DNA of 64,000 nt. It comes from Helicobacter pametensis ATCC 51478. GTDB taxonomy: Bacteria > Campylobacterota > Campylobacteria > Campylobacterales > Helicobacteraceae. The stretch spans positions 313,478 to 377,477 of the forward strand of contig NZ_KI912401.1 in NCBI RefSeq assembly GCF_000518225.1. The letters are read 5' to 3'. Positions 26,501-34,434 of the stretch are shown piece after piece (position 1 is the stretch's first letter; every line of letters begins with the position of its first letter). The notes under the pieces were generated by a model. The model saw only the letters and a program-made list of their open reading frames with translations. It was not told the origin of the DNA and did no database searches. The position numbers and the translations under genes were made by a program.

Positions 26501-27075
26501 AAAATTCAGAACAAATTGAGATTATAGAAAAAGATATTGCCAATGCAAAGCAAGTCTTGGAAGAAAGTATAGATGAAAAAATTCGAGAATGTTTTAGAAA
26601 ACTAAGAAAATTCTATGCAGATCAAGATAAAAGTCTTTCTTTTCGTTCAATTGCGGAAAATAAGGAATGGAGACTGTCCATTCTTGACTATTTGGCATAC
26701 AAAGAAGATTTAGAAACAATGATTAGAAAACTAGAGCTATATTGTGCCAAACTCAAAGACACGCTTACACATACTCCAAGCCCAAATATCCACATCAACA
26801 ATAGCCCCTCTATTTCAGCAAATGCAACCATAAATCAAATCATCACATTTGAGCAAATCCTACAATCTATCCAAGAAATTCCTTCCTCTTCTATTGGCAA
26901 TAAAGACAAAGCAAAATTAGAAGAATTATTGGCCTCGATCGAAGGTTTAAAAAACATAAATAAAGAAAAGGCAAAAAGCAAAATCTCTGAAGTATTGCGT
27001 TTTGTAGCTGATAAAGGTGTAGATGTGGGAATCGCTGTTTTGCCTTGGATTTTGGAAGTGATGAAAGGATTGTAA
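26497..27075 (+). CDS. Unknown helical protein in the R-M/Abi cassette
   Basis: 192 residues, no recognised family. The N-terminal half is a charged helical region (KDIANAKQVLEESIDEKIRE; EDLETMIRKLELYCAKLKDT). A polar, Asn/Ser/Ile-rich linker follows (HINNSPSISANATINQI, about 98-114), then a second helical block (EQILQSIQEI; KAKLEELLASIEGLKNI) and a hydrophobic end, RFVADKGVDVGIAVLPWILE, which may insert in or sit on the membrane. Tails of the form ADKGxDxxIAxLP recur, in my memory, at the ends of several uncharacterised and Abi-like proteins; this is an impression, not a search result. I take GTG at 26497 (AGGAG nine bases before) overlapping the R-M stop as GTGA. Confidence 0.7.
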   Translation: MKNSEQIEIIEKDIANAKQVLEESIDEKIRECFRKLRKFYADQDKSLSFRSIAENKEWRLSILDYLAYKEDLETMIRKLELYCAKLKDTLTHTPSPNIHINNSPSISANATINQIITFEQILQSIQEIPSSSIGNKDKAKLEELLASIEGLKNINKEKAKSKISEVLRFVADKGVDVGIAVLPWILEVMKGL

Positions 27076-27825
27076 ATGGGTTTCAACATTGATATTAAAT
27101 TTGATGCAAATGAGGTTTATCACGATACTCTTCAGCCGGCTTTGAAGGAAGTTGGAAAGGGGCTAGAAGATGTGGCAAAAACTGCAAATCTTATTTTAGC
27201 TCCACTCACTTTGTGTGGAGCGTATGGTGTGAGATTTAGGAAATGGTGCAAAAGAATCGAGAATGAAATCGATGAGAAAAATATACAAGAAGCTCAACCC
27301 AATATCTTGCTCCCCACACTTGCAGGATTGACAATCAATCCTGATGAAACTTTGCTTGGGGAAATGTTTTTTAATATCCTTAAAGGCTCTATTGATAAAA
27401 CTAAACAAAAATTCTTAAGTCCTGCATTCCCCAAAATTCTAGAGCAACTCTCCAAAGATGAGGCGGTGATGTTGGTATTACTTAAAAAGAAAAACCACTC
27501 TCTTGAGATATGGGAACACGACACAATAGAAGATGAAGAGGAAATTCTAATAGATGTAAAAACAAAAGCATTGTTCTTTGATTCTGGCACACCATGCAGA
27601 CAAGAAATTAAATACAATGAATGTAAAAATGAAAAATTGGATTTTCAAGATCGATTTTATTTTTACTGCGATCATCTCTCTACTCTTAACCTTATTGAAT
27701 GCATAGAAATAGACAGAAAAAGGAATGATAGATTGCTGATACGCTATGCTCAGCTACGCCTAACGCAATTTGGACAAAAATTTTCCCATGCTTGTATAAG
27801 CCCAAAATGTGAAGAATATATCTAA
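27076..27825 (+). CDS. DUF4393 (Abi-alpha) domain protein
   Basis: 249 residues. The first 120 residues match the DUF4393 or Abi-alpha family, which is associated with abortive infection: YHDTLQPALKEVGKGLEDVA, the LAPLTLCGAYGVRFRKWCKR segment, EAQPNILLPTLAGLTINPDE, LLGEMFFNILKGSIDKTK and SPAFPKILEQLSKDEAVML. The second half (about 140-249) is a less conserved domain that may sense or bind something. The ATG directly follows the stop of the unknown helical protein and its own stop overlaps the next start by one base. Abi-alpha proteins have no established biochemical activity. No signal peptide. Confidence 0.8.
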   Translation: MGFNIDIKFDANEVYHDTLQPALKEVGKGLEDVAKTANLILAPLTLCGAYGVRFRKWCKRIENEIDEKNIQEAQPNILLPTLAGLTINPDETLLGEMFFNILKGSIDKTKQKFLSPAFPKILEQLSKDEAVMLVLLKKKNHSLEIWEHDTIEDEEEILIDVKTKALFFDSGTPCRQEIKYNECKNEKLDFQDRFYFYCDHLSTLNLIECIEIDRKRNDRLLIRYAQLRLTQFGQKFSHACISPKCEEYI

Positions 27826-29552
27826 TGCAAGAAGAAAAATACTCTTTATTGAAATCTATTGAGGATATGCAAAGACAAGAGCTTGAGAAAAAAAGAAATA
27901 GTATTATCCTAACTATCGAAATCGTTCAATTTGAATCTCCTACCCCTCTACCCATACTTATTAATTACTATATTTCCCCTTCAAACAATCCTTTTAGTGA
28001 AACCAAACTGTTTTCTATCTATGAAAACTATCTCTGCACTAAAACAATCTATGATCACTTAAAAAAATTTGACAGCGACTTTGATTTTTCAATACTCACA
28101 AAAGAGAGTATTGGTTTTAGCTTAAATAATTATGACTTTAGAACCCCCATACACTTTAGGGGGATAGTCTCCAAAACTATTCCAAGCGACTTAGACACAA
28201 ATACAGTCAAAGAATATCATCAGGCTTTTTACTCATCGTTTTTTGGGACAAATGCTTACAATCAGTCTATAGGCTTTAACTCCTTTTTTCAAAACAAAGT
28301 GGAGATTAGTGGAGTTTTTATTAAAGCATTAGATTTTAGGAATTCCCATTTTGATAATCAAGTTGAACTACAAAATCTTTCAATAAGAAAAGGCATAGGC
28401 TTTGCAAATTGTAGATTCAATAAATGTTTCGCTATCTTTGCAATAAAACTTGAGAGTGAAACATTTTTAGATTTTTCTCACTCTATCTTTTTCGACAATG
28501 CGAATTTTTCATCAACTCAATTTTTTGGAGCTATTCGTTTTCATCGCTCCATTTTTATGAACAAAGCTTTATTTTATGATTCAAAATTTTTAGATACTGC
28601 AAATTTCTACTTTGCAACCTTTGTGCAGCCCCCAAGCTTTTCAATGAGTGTATTCAAAGATTCAAAATTAGCCCATTTTACAGGAGTGGATATTTCACAT
28701 CTAACCCTTGAAGTTCTCAAAACAAATATTCAAGAAAAGGCACAAGAAGAAAAAAGTGAGGAAAATAATTTTATGGGCAGAGGGATAGCATATCTGCAAA
28801 TTCAGCACGCAATCAATCTTCAAGATTCCTTTCGCGTAATCAAAGAAACACTCAATGCTCAATCAAATAATCTTGAATCTCAAAAATGGCATAAGCTTGA
28901 ATTGTATGCCAAAGAGCTTGAACTTGGATATCGAGGAGAAATAAAAAATCTAGAAAAAGATACAAAAACATTTGAAGATACTGCAAAACAAGATGTGATA
29001 AACAACAAAAAAAGCAAAGGACTCTATATCCCCCACATTAAGCAAAACGATTCTGCACAAATACTAGAAATAAATAAAAGGGAAAGACTAAGAAACACAA
29101 TTGATCGTATTCAGCTTTGGTTTTATCGCCACACTTCAGACCACCACACCGATTTACTCAAAATCGCCTCTTGGGTGCTTGTAGCTATTGGATGTTTTGG
29201 GGTTTTGTATCTTGGAACAAGGGTTTTGCAAGATGCCTCAATCATTACCAAACTCAACCCCTATGGACTAGCCCTAAGTTTTACGGGGGCTATCCTTGCT
29301 CTACCATTTTGCACTACAGCTCAAAAGCCATTTTTTGAATTTAGGCGGTATCTCACGATCCTCTCAAGTATCACTACTCTATGGATTGCCTGCTACAAAC
29401 CCATCCTTATCTTTGGAGCGATAAATCTCATCGATAGATCCCCTCGCCTAGGATTAGAAAACCTCCTTCTAGTCCTCTACACTCTTGCGATGATTCTCCT
29501 GCTTTTCTCCCTCCAAAAAACTGCACGCAAAAACTCCATCATCCCAAGCTAA
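27825..29552 (+). CDS. Pentapeptide-repeat protein with C-terminal membrane domain
   Basis: 575 residues. The middle (about 155-300) is a degenerate pentapeptide-repeat right-handed beta-helix with the expected F or L centre (DFRNSHF, GFANCRF, DFSHSIFFDNANF, RFHRSIFMNKALF, FLDTANFYFATF). A helical segment follows (YLQIQHAINLQDSFRVIKET, then LELYAKELELGYRGEI), then RIQLWFYRHTSDHHTDLLKI, a block I associate with similar Helicobacter and Campylobacter proteins, and four transmembrane helices (about 445-570). It is probably anchored in the inner membrane with the repeat domain in the cytoplasm. The DNA is visibly AT-richer than the core genes. It starts one base inside the previous stop. Confidence 0.8.
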   Translation: MQEEKYSLLKSIEDMQRQELEKKRNSIILTIEIVQFESPTPLPILINYYISPSNNPFSETKLFSIYENYLCTKTIYDHLKKFDSDFDFSILTKESIGFSLNNYDFRTPIHFRGIVSKTIPSDLDTNTVKEYHQAFYSSFFGTNAYNQSIGFNSFFQNKVEISGVFIKALDFRNSHFDNQVELQNLSIRKGIGFANCRFNKCFAIFAIKLESETFLDFSHSIFFDNANFSSTQFFGAIRFHRSIFMNKALFYDSKFLDTANFYFATFVQPPSFSMSVFKDSKLAHFTGVDISHLTLEVLKTNIQEKAQEEKSEENNFMGRGIAYLQIQHAINLQDSFRVIKETLNAQSNNLESQKWHKLELYAKELELGYRGEIKNLEKDTKTFEDTAKQDVINNKKSKGLYIPHIKQNDSAQILEINKRERLRNTIDRIQLWFYRHTSDHHTDLLKIASWVLVAIGCFGVLYLGTRVLQDASIITKLNPYGLALSFTGAILALPFCTTAQKPFFEFRRYLTILSSITTLWIACYKPILIFGAINLIDRSPRLGLENLLLVLYTLAMILLLFSLQKTARKNSIIPS

Positions 29553-29829
29553 ATTTCACAAGATTTCAAAACACCACAGATAAAGATAAAAAACTCGAAG
29601 CGATCCTCAAAACTCATTTTGATTTTGAGAGGATTCACCCCTTTAGCGATAGAAATGGTAGGGTGGGAAGGATGCTGATATTTTATTCTTGTTTGCAAGA
29701 AAACATCATCCCCCCAATCATCCAAAAAGAAGACAAAACCTCTATATCACGATTTTAAGAGGAGAGAAGCTTGAGGACTTCCTCACTCTTGCCAAGCAAA
29801 TCCAAGTCTCCATCATACTCAAACGATGA
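29546..29829 (+). pseudogene. 3' remnant of a Fic-domain gene, frameshifted
   Basis: A decayed fragment of a Fic family AMP-transferase gene. From 29546 the frame reads KLNFTRFQNTTDKDKKLEAI, then FDFERIHPFSDRNGRVGRML, which contains the Fic active-site motif HPFxxGNGR with arginine in place of the first glycine (DRNGR). It continues LQENIIPPIIQKEDK and meets a stop at about 29755-29757. One base out of phase the expected ending goes on (LYITILRGEKLEDFLTLAKQ) to the stop at 29827-29829. The 5' two thirds of the gene are missing and the fragment overlaps the end of the pentapeptide gene. It cannot make a functional enzyme. Confidence 0.8.
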
Positions 29830-30678
29830 TCAATGAAAATTTGGAGCATAAGGAGCATAAAAAGGATAGGTAAAAAAGATCAGATGAGTTAGATTCAATC
29901 CAAAATGAAACAATGTGCTCACCCATACATTGCGTGAGATCATCCATGCCAGACCATAAATCACTCCAGCCAAAACAGCAAAGAAGGCAAAAAGCCAATT
30001 AGCCCAGAAAAAGTGATAGAACCCAAACACAAAAGACGCCGCAAATAGCGCAGGATAAGCACCGATTTTGTGACTCAATCTCTGCTGAATATATCCCCTA
30101 AAAAGCGTTTCTTCAACAAATGAGACAAAAAACAAATTTGCCAAGACAAAAAGGGGCAGCCACGATGGGATATGAAACTCAAATCTCAGTCCACCCAAAA
30201 CGCTCGCCACACACAAGAGCAAAATCACCAAACAAGCCAAAGCCAGATACCCCCATACAGCATTTCTGCTTGTCTGATGAGTTTTTTGGACAAATAATGA
30301 AGAAGTCAGCACGCACAGCACAAAGGGGATCAGAGCTTTATCCAGATTGAAATACATACTAAAAGGCGCACTCTGATCACTGACTAAGACTTTATCAAGG
30401 ATCTTTGGATTTGCAAATCCTGGGAGATAGTGGAAAAACAAAGCAAAACAAGCCAAAACCAATATGATCTCAATCCACAAAGATTTGACCTTGTCATATG
30501 CAAGCATCAACAGCACAAGACTGATCAAAACAGCGATTCCACTCAATCCAAGCACACCCAAATAGACAAATCCAATACAAGAGATGCCCAAAAGCACAAA
30601 GGCGATTTTTTGATTTTTGGGAAGTGTGCCCAAAGCCAATGCCAGCAAAATCCACACACTATATGCAAGATAGCTCAA
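29830..30678 (-). CDS. CPBP family intramembrane metalloprotease
   Basis: 282-residue multi-pass membrane protein (about eight helices) of the CPBP/CAAX protease (Abi, DUF2156-like) family. The three conserved motifs are in place near the C-terminus: EETLFRG (about 189), FGFYHFFWANW and FHFGLNLTH, giving the two glutamates and two histidines of the metal site. Substrates in bacteria are mostly unknown; some members give bacteriocin self-immunity. The start is a TTG at 30678 with GGAGGAGA just upstream. It ends immediately after the Fic remnant on the other strand and is preceded by a ten-G tract. Confidence 0.85.
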   Translation of the reverse strand: MSYLAYSVWILLALALGTLPKNQKIAFVLLGISCIGFVYLGVLGLSGIAVLISLVLLMLAYDKVKSLWIEIILVLACFALFFHYLPGFANPKILDKVLVSDQSAPFSMYFNLDKALIPFVLCVLTSSLFVQKTHQTSRNAVWGYLALACLVILLLCVASVLGGLRFEFHIPSWLPLFVLANLFFVSFVEETLFRGYIQQRLSHKIGAYPALFAASFVFGFYHFFWANWLFAFFAVLAGVIYGLAWMISRNVWVSTLFHFGLNLTHLIFFTYPFYAPYAPNFH

Positions 30679-30727
30679 AGTCTCCTCCTTGATTTGATAT
30701 TTTTCATCATTTAAGAATTTTTAAGAT

Positions 30728-30737
30728 GGGGGGGGGG
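30728..30737. repeat. Poly-G tract, ten bases
   Basis: Ten consecutive G on the plus strand directly beside the dedA stop codon (TTA at 30738-30740 on the plus strand). It lies 50 bases upstream of the CPBP protease start. Tracts of this length are prone to slippage in Helicobacter, but here no reading frame crosses it. Confidence 0.9.
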
Positions 30738-31379
30738 TTAGGATTTTTGACCCCTTTTTCTCCAAAGGTAGATTCCCACCACACAGGCAACTCCTATCAA
30801 AACATACAAAATCCACTGATAAATTTGAGAGCTAAGCCATTCATTTGCTCCACTCTCAAAGAGATGCTTAGTGTCTAGATTGTCAAAAATCCCTCCAAGG
30901 GAATAACCAATCCACATCAAAATCCCTACCCAAATCCCTGCCCCAAGACTTGTGAAGAAGCAAAATTTGGGCAGATTCATCTTACAAAGTCCCGCTGGAA
31001 GAGAGATATACTGCCTCACAGCAGGGATCAACCTGCCTATGAATGTGCTGATATGCCCATGGCGCTCAAAAAAATCTTCCATTTTTTGCATACTTTTGGG
31101 AGTAAAAAATACATACTTTCCATATTTCAAGATAAAAGCTCTCCCCATTTTATAAGCGATCCAATAATTCAGCAAAGCTCCAGCAAGACTTCCCCCCACC
31201 CCACAAGCAAAAGCCAAAAATGCATTCATCTCATTTTGATGCACCAAATATCCCGCTGGAATCATCACCACCTCACTTGGAAAAGGAAAAAAGCTTGATT
31301 CCAAAAACATCATCAAAAAAATCCCCAAATACCCCCAATCACCAACGGTTTGCACGATAAAATCCACAATCTCTTTCAA
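30738..31379 (-). CDS. DedA family membrane protein
   Basis: 213-residue protein of the DedA/VTT (SNARE-associated) family, which includes lipid-carrier (undecaprenyl phosphate) flippases. Features: an N-terminal amphipathic region, FLESSFFPFPSEVVMIPAGYLV, a glycine-rich FACGVGGSLAGALLNYWIAY, F-x-R-(x)IPAVRQYISLPAGL-type segment (FIGRLIPAVRQYISLPAGLC) and a C-terminal membrane helix followed by a basic end. The start is a TTG at 31379 with GGGAGG seven bases upstream. It is divergent from the carbonic anhydrase gene with 60 bases between starts. The transported lipid cannot be told from sequence. Confidence 0.88.
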   Translation of the reverse strand: MKEIVDFIVQTVGDWGYLGIFLMMFLESSFFPFPSEVVMIPAGYLVHQNEMNAFLAFACGVGGSLAGALLNYWIAYKMGRAFILKYGKYVFFTPKSMQKMEDFFERHGHISTFIGRLIPAVRQYISLPAGLCKMNLPKFCFFTSLGAGIWVGILMWIGYSLGGIFDNLDTKHLFESGANEWLSSQIYQWILYVLIGVACVVGIYLWRKRGQKS

Positions 31380-31399
31380 GATGCCCTCCCACTTACTGC

Positions 31400-31411
31400 T
31401 ATAATTACACC
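31400..31411 (+). promoter_or_regulatory. -10 element for the carbonic anhydrase operon
   Basis: TATAAT at 31400-31405 followed by TACACC lies 35 bases upstream of the carbonic anhydrase start, inside the 60-base divergent gap with dedA. No consensus -35 is seen. Confidence 0.55.
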
Positions 31412-31439
31412 AAACAAAACGCGCATTTTAAGGAAAAAA

Positions 31440-32081
31440 TTGGATAAATTATTGCAAGGTGCAATTAAGTTCAAAGAAGAAGACTACAACGAACACAAAG
31501 AACTTTATGAAAGCCTCAAAAAACAACAAAATCCCGAGACATTATTCATCGGCTGTGCTGATTCTAGAGTCGTCCCCAATCTCATCACAGGCACACTCCC
31601 AGGAGAGCTTTTTGTCGTGCGAAATGTAGGGAATATCATCCCTCCATACACAGCCCAAAACGACACTTATCTTGCGACAATTTCAGCCATCGAATATGCC
31701 GTTGTCCTCCTTGGTGTCAAAAATATCGTTGTATGTGGGCATAGTAACTGTGGTGCCTGTAAGGCGCTCTATGATGAACATTTTGGGGCAAATACAGAGC
31801 ATCTTCAGAAGTGGATCGAGCTTCTTCATCCTGTCAAAGAGCAAGTCGCCCTTCTCTCTCCCAAAACGATCGCTAAGCGCATTTGGCTCACAGAACAAAT
31901 CAACATCGAAGTGCAGATTGACAATCTTCTAACCCACCCATTCATCAAAGAGAAGTTTCAAAACGATGAAATCAAAATTTTTGGCTGGTATTATATAATC
32001 GAGACTGGAGAGATTATGAACTATGATCTAAAAACCAAAGAATTTCGCGTCATCAAAAGTGACTATCCCCAATCCAAATAA
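31440..32081 (+). CDS. Beta-class carbonic anhydrase
   Basis: 213-residue zinc enzyme that interconverts CO2 and bicarbonate in the cytoplasm. The zinc ligands and catalytic dyad are visible: CADSRV (Cys, Asp-Arg pair) near residue 37 and CGHSNCGAC (His and Cys) near 98. No signal peptide. The start is a TTG at 31440 after AAGGAA; the product then begins MDKLLQGAIKF, in line with the H. pylori homologue IcfA (HP0004). An in-frame upstream extension runs into the dedA promoter and is unlikely. It leads the kdsA-ribH-nusB-pyrF-panC run. Helicobacter uses carbonic anhydrases in acid and CO2 physiology. Confidence 0.93.
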   Translation: MDKLLQGAIKFKEEDYNEHKELYESLKKQQNPETLFIGCADSRVVPNLITGTLPGELFVVRNVGNIIPPYTAQNDTYLATISAIEYAVVLLGVKNIVVCGHSNCGACKALYDEHFGANTEHLQKWIELLHPVKEQVALLSPKTIAKRIWLTEQINIEVQIDNLLTHPFIKEKFQNDEIKIFGWYYIIETGEIMNYDLKTKEFRVIKSDYPQSK

Positions 32082-32090
32082 GGAGAAATA

Positions 32091-32888
32091 ATGATTCTAA
32101 TGAGCGGACCCTGTGTCATTGAAAGTTATGAAAATTTATCCAAAATCGCTTCTTTGCTCAAACCCATCGCAGAGAATCCCAAAATCGATTTTTATTTCAA
32201 ATCAAGCTTTGACAAAGCCAATCGCACAAGTTTGGATAGTTATCGCGGACCTGGGCTTGAAGAGGGAGTGGAAATCCTCAAAGCCATCAAGCAAGAGTTT
32301 GGCTACAAAATCATCACAGATATCCATGAGAGTTTTCAAGCTCCAAAGATTGCTGAAGTAGCAGATGTGATCCAAATCCCAGCCTTTCTGTGCCGCCAGA
32401 CTGATCTCATCGTCGCTGTGGCTCAAACTGACAAAATCATCAACATCAAAAAAGGTCAGTTTATGAATCCTGCTGATATGCGCTATAGCGTGCTCAAAGC
32501 AATCAAGACGCGTGGAGGATCTGAGGCGACCTATAGTCAAAGTCAAAAATATGGGGTGTGGCTCACAGAGCGAGGAAGTACATTTGGCTATGGGAATCTT
32601 GTGGTGGATATGCGAGGCTTGAAGATCATGCGTGAATTTGCACCTGTGATTTTTGATGCTACTCATAGTGTGCAGATGCCTGGAGCTGGGGGTGGAAAAA
32701 GTGGAGGAGACAGCTCCTTTGTCCCACTTCTATCAAAAAGTGCAGCAGCAGCTGGAGTGGATGGATTTTTTATGGAAACTCATTTTGATCCAAGTATCGC
32801 ACTTAGTGATGGTCCCAATATGATTGAGACACAAAAGTTAGAATCTCTTATCGACAAACTCTTAGCAATTGCAGAAATTTCAAAATAA
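32091..32888 (+). CDS. kdsA: 3-deoxy-8-phosphooctulonate synthase
   Basis: Condenses phosphoenolpyruvate with arabinose 5-phosphate to KDO-8-phosphate for the LPS inner core. 265 residues. Family blocks: GPCVIES near the start, [12 protein letters not shown] (phosphate and PEP binding), [65 protein letters not shown] and [23 protein letters not shown] lies before the ATG. It is nine bases from the carbonic anhydrase stop and is followed by ribH after ten bases, as one operon. Confidence 0.97.
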   Translation: MILMSGPCVIESYENLSKIASLLKPIAENPKIDFYFKSSFDKANRTSLDSYRGPGLEEGVEILKAIKQEFGYKIITDIHESFQAPKIAEVADVIQIPAFLCRQTDLIVAVAQTDKIINIKKGQFMNPADMRYSVLKAIKTRGGSEATYSQSQKYGVWLTERGSTFGYGNLVVDMRGLKIMREFAPVIFDATHSVQMPGAGGGKSGGDSSFVPLLSKSAAAAGVDGFFMETHFDPSIALSDGPNMIETQKLESLIDKLLAIAEISK

Positions 32889-32898
32889 AGGATTTAGA

Positions 32899-33363
32899 AT
32901 GAAAATTATAGAAGGACAGCTCAAACTTAGCGGAAAAGAGAGGATTGCCATCCTCTCAAGTCGATTTAACCACATCATCACAGATCGCTTGATCGAAGGA
33001 GCCAAAGACTGTTTCTTGCGACATGGAGGAGAAGAGGATTCTCTCTCTCTTATCCTAGCTCCAGGGGCTTATGAAATCCCCTTTGTTTTACAAAGATTGC
33101 TTCAAAGCAAAAATTATGATGGGATTTGCTGTGTGGGAGCGATCATCCGCGGTGGGACTCCACATTTTGATTATGTCTCAGCAGAAGCGACTAAGGGGAT
33201 TGCCAATATGGCATTGCAATACAATCAACCCGTAAGCTTTGGAGTGCTCACGACAGACAACATCGAGCAAGCCATTGAACGAGCTGGAAGCAAAGCAGGA
33301 AATAAGGGATTTGAAGCGATGAGCTCACTCATCGAACTCATCAATCTCTATCAAAAGGTTTGA
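32899..33363 (+). CDS. ribH: 6,7-dimethyl-8-ribityllumazine synthase
   Basis: Penultimate enzyme of riboflavin synthesis; forms lumazine from a butanone phosphate and a ribitylamino-pyrimidine. 154 residues. Typical motifs: [19 protein letters not shown] (substrate aromatic pocket), VPGAYEIP-like [28 protein letters not shown] (contains the active-site histidine region) and [20 protein letters not shown] start at ATG 32899, preceded by AAAGGA, instead of a TTG-type frame start at 32869 within kdsA. It is followed one base after its stop by nusB. Confidence 0.96.
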   Translation: MKIIEGQLKLSGKERIAILSSRFNHIITDRLIEGAKDCFLRHGGEEDSLSLILAPGAYEIPFVLQRLLQSKNYDGICCVGAIIRGGTPHFDYVSAEATKGIANMALQYNQPVSFGVLTTDNIEQAIERAGSKAGNKGFEAMSSLIELINLYQKV

Positions 33364-33364
33364 A

Positions 33365-33763
33365 ATGGCGACACGCACACAAGCACGCGAAGCAGTGATT
33401 TCCTTGCTCTATGCGTATGATAGTGGGAATCAAGACATCAATAAAAGTGCGATTGAGATTCTCAATGACAAAAAGATCAAAAACAAACAACAAGAATTTG
33501 CCCTCTCATTATTTCATGGGGTTTTAGATCATCTCTCTCAGATCGATCATCATATCAGCCAACATCTCAAAGAGTGGGATTTCACACGCATTGGAGGGAT
33601 GGAGAGAGCTATCTTGCGCCTAGGGGTTTATGAGATCTGCTTCACCTCAACAGATGCACCTATCATTATCAATGAGGCCATCGAGCTAGCCAAACTCTAT
33701 GGAAGCGATCATGCGCCAAAATTTGTCAATGGCGTTCTTGATGCGATCAAAAAGGAAAAATAA
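33365..33763 (+). CDS. nusB: Transcription antitermination factor NusB
   Basis: 132-residue RNA-binding helical protein that acts with NusE (S10) in rRNA antitermination. Visible family pattern: ATRTQAREAVISLLYAYD at the N-terminus, the LKEWDFTRIGGMERAILRLG core and the end APIIINEAIELAKLYGSDHA followed by FVNGVLDAI. Coupled with ribH as in many bacteria. The stop TAA shares its last base with the pyrF ATG. Confidence 0.95.
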   Translation: MATRTQAREAVISLLYAYDSGNQDINKSAIEILNDKKIKNKQQEFALSLFHGVLDHLSQIDHHISQHLKEWDFTRIGGMERAILRLGVYEICFTSTDAPIIINEAIELAKLYGSDHAPKFVNGVLDAIKKEK

Positions 33764-34434
33764 TGGAACTCGCACTCGCCCTAGATCTCCCTTCCAAAGA
33801 AGCAAATCTCGCCCTACTCTCCAAGCTTAGAGAGTATCCGATCTGGGTCAAAGTGGGGCTTAGAAGCTTCATTCGCGATGGTAAGGGATTTTTGGATGAA
33901 GTCAAATCAATCAATCCAAATTTCAAAATCTTTTTGGATCTCAAACTCTATGATATTCCCAACACAATGAAAACAGCCGCTCAAGAGTGCAAAGATCTGG
34001 GTGTAGATATGATCACTATCCATGCTAGTAGTGGGATTGAAGCGATGCGTGAGGTGATGAGCGTCGCTCAAGATTCTCTTCTTGTATTTGCTGTGACAGC
34101 CCTCACTAGCTTTGATGATGCTGGTTTTATGCCCATTTATAACGCCCCCATCCACTCTCATGCCAAAACTTTGGCACTTCTAGCCCAAGAAGGAGGATGC
34201 CATGGGATTGTCTGCTCTCCACTTGAAAGCTTAGAAATCAAAACAAGCACATCGCTCAAAACCCTCACACCTGGGATTCGCTTTGAGCAAAATGCAAGTG
34301 GGGATCAAAAGCGTATCGCCACACCAAGGGATGCAAAAAAAGCACAAGCTGACTATATCGTCGTAGGTCGCCCCATCTATGAAGCACAATCTCCCCAAGA
34401 AGTTGTAAGCCAAATTTTGGAAGAGATTCTATGA
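33763..34434 (+). CDS. pyrF: Orotidine 5'-phosphate decarboxylase
   Basis: Last step of UMP synthesis. 223 residues, TIM barrel. The catalytic signature FLDLKLYDIPNTM (D-x-K-x-x-D) lies near residue 60. Also seen: ALALDLPSKEANLALL, VKVGLRSFIRDG (VKVG), MITIHASSG, TPGIRFEQ and DYIVVGRPIYEAQSP (phosphate site). It starts one base inside the nusB stop and overlaps the panC start by four bases (ATGA). Confidence 0.96.
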   Translation: MELALALDLPSKEANLALLSKLREYPIWVKVGLRSFIRDGKGFLDEVKSINPNFKIFLDLKLYDIPNTMKTAAQECKDLGVDMITIHASSGIEAMREVMSVAQDSLLVFAVTALTSFDDAGFMPIYNAPIHSHAKTLALLAQEGGCHGIVCSPLESLEIKTSTSLKTLTPGIRFEQNASGDQKRIATPRDAKKAQADYIVVGRPIYEAQSPQEVVSQILEEIL

